A stretch of DNA of 20,135 bases. Origin: Archangium sp. GTDB lineage: Bacteria; Myxococcota; Myxococcia; Myxococcales; Myxococcaceae. The translations under genes were made by a program, and so were the position numbers. Position 1 is the first letter of the stretch. Each line of letters opens with the position of its first letter. Below the pieces are notes generated by a model. That model was not told where the DNA came from. It did not search any database and saw nothing but the letters and a program-made list of their open reading frames with translations. The stretch covers positions 1-20,135 of the forward strand of contig JAEUJT010000134.1 in assembly GCA_016793525.1 (NCBI GenBank), in the 5' to 3' direction. Shown here one piece after another: positions 15,204 to 20,135 of this stretch.

Positions 15204-16988
15204 ATGGCTGAGCGCACGCGCACCGGTCGAACCGACCCCGGCAGCGGGATGCCGGCGAAGGTGGCGGCGCTCCAGTCGGCGACCCACGCCTTGGAGGCGC
15301 GGCTCGCCGCGGTCATCGACATCGGCGCCCGGCTGTCGAGCGCGCCCGACCACGACACGTTGCTGCGCACGGTGATGGAGCGCCTCTCCGATCTGGTGCA
15401 GGCCGAAGCTGCAACGCTCTTCGTCTACGACGTGGCGACCGACGAGCTCTGGTCGCGGGTGCTGCGCGGCTCTGGCCTGGCGGAGATTCGCCTCCCCTCG
15501 AGCCAGGGCATCGCGGGCCACGTGTTTCATTCGGGCACCACGCTGCGCATCGCCGACGCGTACGCTGACGGGCGCTTCAACCCGTCGATCGATCGCCGCA
15601 GCGGGTTTCGCACCCGGTCGATCATCGCGGCCCCGCTCCGGCACGTGAGCGGGCGCGTGTTGGGCGTGGTGGAGGTGCTGCATCGCAAGGTCGACGCCTT
15701 CACCGCCGATGATCGCGCGCTGGTCGAGGGCGTGGCCGCGCAGATCTCCGGGGTGCTCGACAATGTGCGGCTGGTGGAGACGCTGCGGCAGCAGGGCGAC
15801 GCGCTGGCGCAGAAGGTGCGCGAGGTCGACGCGCTCTACGAAGTCGAGAAGGCGATCTCCGGGAGCGCCGCGGAGGCCGATCTCCTCGACGGCATTCTGA
15901 AGACCGCCACCGATGTGCTTCAGGCGCGGGCGGGGTCGATCTTGCTGGCCGACGACGACGGCGACAGCCTGTACTTTCGCAGCGCGCGGGGGGAGCAGAG
16001 CGACGCGCTCAAGTCTGTGCGGCTCCAGGCAGGGCAGGGCATCGCCGGGTTCGTCACCGCCACCGGCGAGGTGGTGCGCGAGGGCCGGGCCGACGAGAGC
16101 CCGCATCACGATCGCTCCATCGCCAAGCGGCTGGGCGTGGCGGTGGGCGCGGTGCTGTGCGTGCCGATTCACGCCGAAGGCCACACGCTGGGCGCGCTCG
16201 AGCTGCTCAACAAGCGTGGCGGCTTCAGTGAGGCCGACGAGCGGTTGGCGGTGGTGCTGGCCGGGCAGATCGGCCGGGCGCTGGTGCAGCGGAGATCCCG
16301 CGATGAGGAAGATCGAAAGGCGCGGCTGGCGGCCATCGGCCAGCTGCTGGCGGGGGTGTTGCACGACCTGCGCACGCCGCTGACGGTGATCTCCGGGTAC
16401 GCCGAGCTGATGATCGACGAAGACGAACGCGACGCGCGCAGGGTGATGTCGAAGGCGATCATCTCGCAGCTCGATCACGTCGCGGCGATGCAACGCGAGA
16501 CGCTGGCTTTCGCCCGCGGTGAGCGCAGCCTCTTCAAGCGCAAGGCGTTCATGCACGCCTTCATGGGCGAGGTCGAAGAGCAGCTGCGCCGCGAGCTGGA
16601 GCCGGCGGGCATCGAGCTGCGCGTGGAGGTCGGCTACACCGGCGCCGCGCGCGTCGACGAGAGCAAGCTCAAGCGCGCGATCTTCAACCTGGCGCGAAAC
16701 GCCGCAGACGCCATGCCGAAGGGCGGCCGGTTCTCCCTCTCGCTCGAGCGTGAAGACGATGAGCTGGTGGTGCGCGCGGCCGACACCGGCCCGGGCATTC
16801 CCGCGGAGATCGCCGACCGGCTCTTTCAGTCGTTCGTCACCAGCGGCAAGCGCGACGGCACGGGCTTGGGGTTGGCGATCGTGCGCAAGGTGGCCGAGGA
16901 GCACGGCGGCTCGGTGTCGTTCAAGTCGAGGCCCGGCAAGGGCACCACGTTCGAGCTGCGAATACCGGCCGACGCTCCGGCCGACTGA
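15204..16988 (+). CDS. Soluble sensor histidine kinase with two GAF domains
   Basis: 594 residues, no signal peptide or membrane helix, so cytoplasmic. Two GAF domains (about 35-195 and 225-368) share the paired elements SQGIAGHVF / GQGIAGFVT and the C-terminal P-L-R/P-I-H ... L-G-V/A-L-E pattern; they are joined by a coiled helix. HisKA follows, with the phosphoacceptor His387 in L-H-D-L-R-T-P-L, then HATPase_c with N-box (N-L-A-R-N-A-A-D-A-M), G1 box D-T-G-P-G-I-P, an F-box-like stretch and G2 G-T-G-L-G-L-A. The set is complete, so it should autophosphorylate. No receiver domain or response-regulator gene is in the window, so it is an orphan kinase. The GAF ligands cannot be told. Start ATG 15204 follows a purine-rich GAGAGGCGGGGG. 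It lies 15 bases after polA and converges on the TonB-like gene. Confidence 0.93.
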   Translation: MAERTRTGRTDPGSGMPAKVAALQSATHALEARLAAVIDIGARLSSAPDHDTLLRTVMERLSDLVQAEAATLFVYDVATDELWSRVLRGSGLAEIRLPSSQGIAGHVFHSGTTLRIADAYADGRFNPSIDRRSGFRTRSIIAAPLRHVSGRVLGVVEVLHRKVDAFTADDRALVEGVAAQISGVLDNVRLVETLRQQGDALAQKVREVDALYEVEKAISGSAAEADLLDGILKTATDVLQARAGSILLADDDGDSLYFRSARGEQSDALKSVRLQAGQGIAGFVTATGEVVREGRADESPHHDRSIAKRLGVAVGAVLCVPIHAEGHTLGALELLNKRGGFSEADERLAVVLAGQIGRALVQRRSRDEEDRKARLAAIGQLLAGVLHDLRTPLTVISGYAELMIDEDERDARRVMSKAIISQLDHVAAMQRETLAFARGERSLFKRKAFMHAFMGEVEEQLRRELEPAGIELRVEVGYTGAARVDESKLKRAIFNLARNAADAMPKGGRFSLSLEREDDELVVRAADTGPGIPAEIADRLFQSFVTSGKRDGTGLGLAIVRKVAEEHGGSVSFKSRPGKGTTFELRIPADAPAD

Positions 16989-17007
16989 GCCGCTCGGGTC
17001 AGTCGGC
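16980..17007. terminator. Bidirectional hairpin containing both convergent stop codons
   Basis: Perfect inverted repeat GCCGACTGA (16980-16988), 10-base loop, TCAGTCGGC (16999-17007). Each arm ends in the TGA of one of the converging genes, so the two stops are the inner ends of the stem. It is the only structure between two convergent genes only 10 bases apart. There is no U-tract, so intrinsic termination is likely but unproven. Confidence 0.55.
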
Positions 17008-18225
17008 GGCGCGGAACAGCTGCATGCCCCGGCCGCTCAGCTCCAAGAAGAAGCCGAACTGGAACCGCACCGTCATGTCGGCGGCGAGGAGCCCCGGCGG
17101 CGGGTTGGGAAAGGGTTGGGCGCGCTCGAACGCCTTGATCGCCTCGACGTCGAGAAAGTCGAGACCGCTGCTCTTCTCGACGTAGGCGTCGGTGACGCGC
17201 CCGTCGGCGTTGAGGGTCACGGTGAGCAGCGTGTATCGGTCTTTGCCGCCATAGATCTGGTGCGAGGGGTCTCTCGCGCGCAGCTGCTGCTGCGGGTTCC
17301 ACTGCTGGCCGACGCTCTGCTTCACCCGGTTGAAGAACCCGGCGTATTTCCACTCGCGGGTGTTGAGGTACGTGCCGTCGCCCTCGTCGACGTCGCGCAG
17401 GTGGTCGTTCGCGGCGGCCCCGGCGATCTTGTCGAGCACCGCGGGGGAGGGCAGCAGCGTCAAGATCCCCGGCGCTCCACGGCGACCGAGCGAGGTCTCT
17501 TCACCTTGGCCCGGCGTGCCCGGCTGCAGCTTGAAGCGGTTCGAGTTGCCCGCCACCGCCTCAGACTCCTCGCGGTTGCCGACGGCGATGCCCGGGCCGG
17601 TGTCATTGGTCGACTTGAGCGCGACCTCGGAGCGGGCCTTCACGTCGGGCACCTCCATGGTGAGGCGTTGCTGGGAGGCTTTCTCCTTCATCGGCTGATC
17701 ATCGGCGCCTCGGCCGTCGTTGCCGGCCACCTGGGAGGCTTCGGCGGCATCGGCTCCGGCGCCGTCGACCGGCTTCGGCGCGGTGCGCTGCGGCATGGCA
17801 TTTTTGTAAAACGCCGTCGTCTCCTTGGCGCGGGTCTCTTTCTTCACCGCGTTGTTCGTCTCCGACGCGTACTTCGCGTTCGGGTCGATCTGTTGATTGC
17901 CGGGCGCGGTGTCGACCACCTGGCCGGGCGGCTGTGTCGGAGGCGGCTTCTCGGGCTTCTTCGGCGGCGGCTTGGCGTCGGCGCGGCGTGAGTCGGTGGG
18001 CTCTCCGCGGTTCTTGGCGAACTGCTCACGGCTCAGCCCGCGCAACACCACTGACTTTGGCGGGGTCAGCTTCTTGTGCACCGGCCCCGCTCCGAGGCGG
18101 AGATGCGAGAGGAACAGCACCATCGCCACGAGCACGACGTGCGCCGCCACGGCCAGGAGCGACGCGAAGAGCGAACGCCTCCACCCGGCGGTTCGACGTC
18201 TGCCTGGTGACGGCACGAGAGACAC
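16999..18225 (-). CDS. TonB-like protein with C-terminal TonB domain
   Basis: 408 residues in the usual TonB layout. A short Arg-rich cytoplasmic tail is followed by one transmembrane helix (about 18-40, ending in S-H-L-R-L), a Pro/Lys-rich spacer (A-K-P-P-P-K-K-P-E-K-P-P-P), a long low-complexity periplasmic region, and a C-terminal TonB_C-type fold (about 295-400) with YTLLTVTLNADGRVTDAYV, SSGLDFLDVEAIKAF and QPFPNPP. In the membrane helix, His29 and Ser40 keep the 11-residue spacing of TonB His20 and Ser31, which contact ExbB/ExbD. No exbB, exbD or receptor gene is nearby. Similar proteins are common in myxobacteria and may serve motility or envelope tasks rather than uptake (general knowledge, not shown here). 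The start is GTG 18225, or GTG 18216 in the same frame; both have a weak GGCGGC upstream. It lies 22 bases after spoIID on the same strand. Confidence 0.8.
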   Translation of the reverse strand: MSLVPSPGRRRTAGWRRSLFASLLAVAAHVVLVAMVLFLSHLRLGAGPVHKKLTPPKSVVLRGLSREQFAKNRGEPTDSRRADAKPPPKKPEKPPPTQPPGQVVDTAPGNQQIDPNAKYASETNNAVKKETRAKETTAFYKNAMPQRTAPKPVDGAGADAAEASQVAGNDGRGADDQPMKEKASQQRLTMEVPDVKARSEVALKSTNDTGPGIAVGNREESEAVAGNSNRFKLQPGTPGQGEETSLGRRGAPGILTLLPSPAVLDKIAGAAANDHLRDVDEGDGTYLNTREWKYAGFFNRVKQSVGQQWNPQQQLRARDPSHQIYGGKDRYTLLTVTLNADGRVTDAYVEKSSGLDFLDVEAIKAFERAQPFPNPPPGLLAADMTVRFQFGFFLELSGRGMQLFRAAD

Positions 18226-18247
18226 GCCGCCAGCATAATCACGTCGC

Positions 18248-19969
18248 TCAATAGACGCGCGTCACCTGCGCACCGTTGAAATAGTGATCGAGAATTTGCC
18301 TGTACGAATGACCGGCCTCGGCGCGGCCGATGGCCCCTGTCTGACAGAGGCCTACACCGTGGCCCCAGCCGCCGCCGGTGAAGACCCAGGCCAGCGGGCG
18401 GCCCTTCGCGTCGCGCTCGGCGCGCACGTCGAACATCGCGCTGTTCAACATGCCGAAGGTGCGGCGAATCACCAGCTCTCCGCGGAGCTGCGTGGCGCCG
18501 GTCTCGCCGGAGATCGCCAACAGCCGCGCCCGCCCCGACACCCCGCGCTCGGTGACCGAGAGGGCGAACACCCGCCCGACGCCGGAGGACGCGAGCTTCT
18601 CGTCGACTTCTTTGGCGGTGAAGCGGCGCTCCCAGCGGTATTTGGTGAGCTGCGCCAGGCTCGACAACTTGCACGCGTGCGGCGCCTCGGTGGCGAGAAA
18701 AGCCTTCACGTCGTCTTTCGGAGACGGGCCCGCAACCGCGGTCAATGTGTCGGGCCGCCCCCGGAGCGACGGGTTGGGCACGCCGCCCCAGACGATCTCG
18801 TTGTTCTCGGTGTGGCCGCCGCAGACCGCGCTGTAGACGGCGTCGACGAGCTTGCCGTCGGTGCCGAAGGCCATTTCGCCCACCGTGGCGTCGACCGCGG
18901 CGTTGGTGCTGGCCGCTTCACCCGACATGCCCTTGTACACAGCGCAGTGCTGCTCGGTGCACAGGAAGTACGCGTCGGCGGTGTGCTTCAGGCCAACCTT
19001 GGCCAGCACCTCGCCACGCGCCGTTACGGCTTGCGCCTTGAGGGCTTCAGGATGCGCGCGGGCGAAGATCTCGGAGGGCACCAGGCCCTTGAGGAGATCC
19101 TCCAGGCCGATGACGTTCACCACCGCCAGCTTGCCCAGGCGATCGGCGCTGACCTGAATCGCGCCGCGGTAACTGCGATCTTCGAAGTTGTGAAAGTCGT
19201 AGCCGACGCCGAATTCGACTCGCTTCACGTCGATGGGCGCGCCGTCGACGGAGGTGACGGTGACGGTGTCGACCGCCTCGCCCACACGCGTGCCGAGCGC
19301 GTCGAAGAGCTCGGCCGTGACGTGCGCAGGGTGCTGGGTGGTCTCGAACAGGGTGGTGCGAACGCCGTGGCGCTGCAGCAGCTCCGCCTGCACTGGCGCG
19401 AGCTCTGCCGCCGGAGCCGGAGGCGCGTCGACCAGCACCAGGTAGCGCCGGTTGTCGATGACCTTGCCCGCGACGCCGTACACGCCGCCCAGCACGTGGG
19501 GGCGCGTCTTCACTCCGGCGTCAGCCCACTCCCGCTGGCTCGCCGCGAGGCCCAACTTGTCGTTGAACGCCACCTCCGCCAGCTGAATGCGCGCCACGAT
19601 CGACGCAGGCGTGCCTCGGAGGAGACGGAGCCGCCACGTCGCCCCCGGGCTCCCTTCCACCGTCGCAGGCTTCGGGCCGCCGAGCTCGAAGCGCAGCTTG
19701 CCGCGGCTCGCGAGCGTGACTTCGTTGTTACCTTCCATCAACCGAACCGGGACCACTGGCGCGCCCCCGCGGAAGTCGACGCGCTTGGGTGAGGTGTCTG
19801 GCACCGGCACATCGTCAGCGGAGGGGCTCTCCGGCGCGGCCGTCTCGACTGTCGGAGCCGGAGCACGGGTGGCAGGCACTTCAGGTGGAGGTGCGGTGAC
19901 GCGAACGACGGGAGCGGCCCGTGGGGAACAGGCCAACGCCGTCAGCATCGCGAGTCGAAACAAGCGCAT
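18248..19969 (-). CDS. SpoIID/LytB-family peptidoglycan enzyme
   Basis: 573 residues. SpoIID proteins are lytic transglycosylases that cut peptide-free ('denuded') glycan; relatives act in cell division or envelope remodelling. The C-terminal ~330 residues carry the family hallmarks: GLEDLLKGLVPSEI with the likely catalytic Glu300, PEALKAQAVTAR, the metal-site-like L-C-T-E-Q-H-C-A-V-Y-K-G, AVCGGHTENNEIVWGG and the end motif GGGWGHGVGLCQTGA. The first ~20 residues are a hydrophobic signal ending A-L-A-C (Cys14), a non-canonical lipobox, so either a lipoprotein or a cleaved export signal; a Pro/Thr/Ala-rich stretch follows. I choose ATG 19969; the frame extends to 20002, but that lies inside the tRNA-Cys gene. 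No good Shine-Dalgarno is seen. Only 24 bases separate it from the tRNA, and 22 from the downstream TonB-like gene, so all three are probably one transcript. Confidence 0.88.
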   Translation of the reverse strand: MRLFRLAMLTALACSPRAAPVVRVTAPPPEVPATRAPAPTVETAAPESPSADDVPVPDTSPKRVDFRGGAPVVPVRLMEGNNEVTLASRGKLRFELGGPKPATVEGSPGATWRLRLLRGTPASIVARIQLAEVAFNDKLGLAASQREWADAGVKTRPHVLGGVYGVAGKVIDNRRYLVLVDAPPAPAAELAPVQAELLQRHGVRTTLFETTQHPAHVTAELFDALGTRVGEAVDTVTVTSVDGAPIDVKRVEFGVGYDFHNFEDRSYRGAIQVSADRLGKLAVVNVIGLEDLLKGLVPSEIFARAHPEALKAQAVTARGEVLAKVGLKHTADAYFLCTEQHCAVYKGMSGEAASTNAAVDATVGEMAFGTDGKLVDAVYSAVCGGHTENNEIVWGGVPNPSLRGRPDTLTAVAGPSPKDDVKAFLATEAPHACKLSSLAQLTKYRWERRFTAKEVDEKLASSGVGRVFALSVTERGVSGRARLLAISGETGATQLRGELVIRRTFGMLNSAMFDVRAERDAKGRPLAWVFTGGGWGHGVGLCQTGAIGRAEAGHSYRQILDHYFNGAQVTRVY

Positions 19970-19993
19970 CAAGACGTCGTGGGCTGCAAACGA

Positions 19994-20065
19994 AGGCGGC
20001 ACCCGGATTCGAACCGGGGGATGAGGGTTTTGCAGACCCTTGCCTTACCACTTGGCTATGGCGCC
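19994..20065 (-). tRNA. tRNA-Cys (anticodon GCA)
   Basis: Full cloverleaf on the minus strand. The acceptor strands are GGCGCCA and TGCCGCC. U8-A9 are present; the D-stem is GCC/GGC, the anticodon stem AGGGT/ACCCT with loop CTGCAAA (GCA at 20031-20033), the variable loop has 5 bases, and the T-stem is CCCGG/CCGGG around TTCGAAT. U73 (base 19994) is the known cysteine identity base, and G15 can pair with C48. CCA is not encoded and must be added. The acceptor stem has one C5-C68 mismatch (bases 20061 and 19999). Total 72 bases. Confidence 0.95.
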
Positions 20066-20082
20066 CTGTGTTGCGGCTGGTG

Positions 20083-20112
20083 CTTATACGCACCGCGCCT
20101 ACGGAAGCTCAA
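20083..20112 (-). promoter_or_regulatory. Promoter of tRNA-Cys
   Basis: On the minus strand TTGAGC (20107-20112), an 18-base spacer, then TATAAG (20083-20088), with 17 bases from the -10 to the first tRNA base. It matches sigma70 consensus at 4/6 and 5/6 with allowed spacing, which is good for a GC-rich genome. It probably also drives spoIID and the TonB-like gene. The remaining bases to the window end (20113-20135) show nothing I can assign. Confidence 0.55.
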
Positions 20113-20135
20113 GCACGGCTTTCCCTGACGCGCAT

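Noticed and set aside
15126..16904. 592-codon minus-strand frame opposite the histidine kinase gene
   Set aside because: It is a shadow of the kinase gene, whose H, N, G1 and G2 boxes are all intact on the + strand.
18284..19792. 502-codon plus-strand frame opposite spoIID
   Set aside because: No family features; the minus strand encodes all SpoIID signature motifs.
19970..20002. Eleven-codon upstream extension of spoIID
   Set aside because: It begins inside the tRNA-Cys gene and would place polar residues before the export signal; ATG 19969 fits better.
1..20135. CRISPR array, transposon, prophage or toxin-antitoxin pair
   Set aside because: No regularly spaced repeats, transposase or integrase motifs, or small gene pairs were found; coding is continuous and uniform in composition. 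The tRNA-Cys has no integrase gene or duplicated 3' end beside it within the window.

Overview
The window is GC-rich, densely coded DNA of the kind found in Myxococcota (myxobacteria). The evidence is the strong G/C third-position bias, with its long spurious antisense reading frames, four FHA domains in three neighbouring proteins, paired beta-propeller-like surface lipoproteins, and a TonB-like protein of the myxobacterial type. This placement is an inference; no marker in the window settles the genus. I see no insertion sequence, phage gene, CRISPR array or plasmid function, and no gene-free stretch above about 70 bases.

Left part (1-5572, + strand): the 3' end of glyS (glycyl-tRNA synthetase beta chain, cut by the window edge), followed with almost no spacing by two lipoprotein genes of unknown function.

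Centre (5636-12427, + strand): a compact five-gene cluster. It encodes a ribbon-helix-helix-like/FHA protein, a small A24-type prepilin peptidase (TadV/CpaA-like), a secretin (RcpA/CpaC-like), an FHA-TadA/CpaF ATPase fusion, and a large membrane protein with two cytoplasmic FHA domains and a cysteine-rich, TPR-like outer part. Together they look like the core of a Tad-type pilus or secretion apparatus in which phosphothreonine reading is built into several components. TadB, TadC, TadZ, RcpC, pilins and any Ser/Thr kinase or phosphatase are absent from the window.

Right of centre (12498-16988, + strand): polA, encoding DNA polymerase I with a degenerate proofreading domain, a Tyr at the dideoxy-discrimination position and a clamp-binding-like peptide near its N-terminus; then a soluble double-GAF sensor histidine kinase.

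Right end (16999-20065, - strand): reading leftwards, a tRNA-Cys(GCA) with a recognisable promoter, a SpoIID/LytB-type peptidoglycan enzyme and a TonB-like protein, closely spaced and probably one transcription unit. This unit converges on the histidine kinase gene. A perfect 9-bp inverted repeat contains both stop codons and probably terminates both transcripts.

The most noteworthy content is the FHA-rich Tad-like cluster and the unusual details of PolA.
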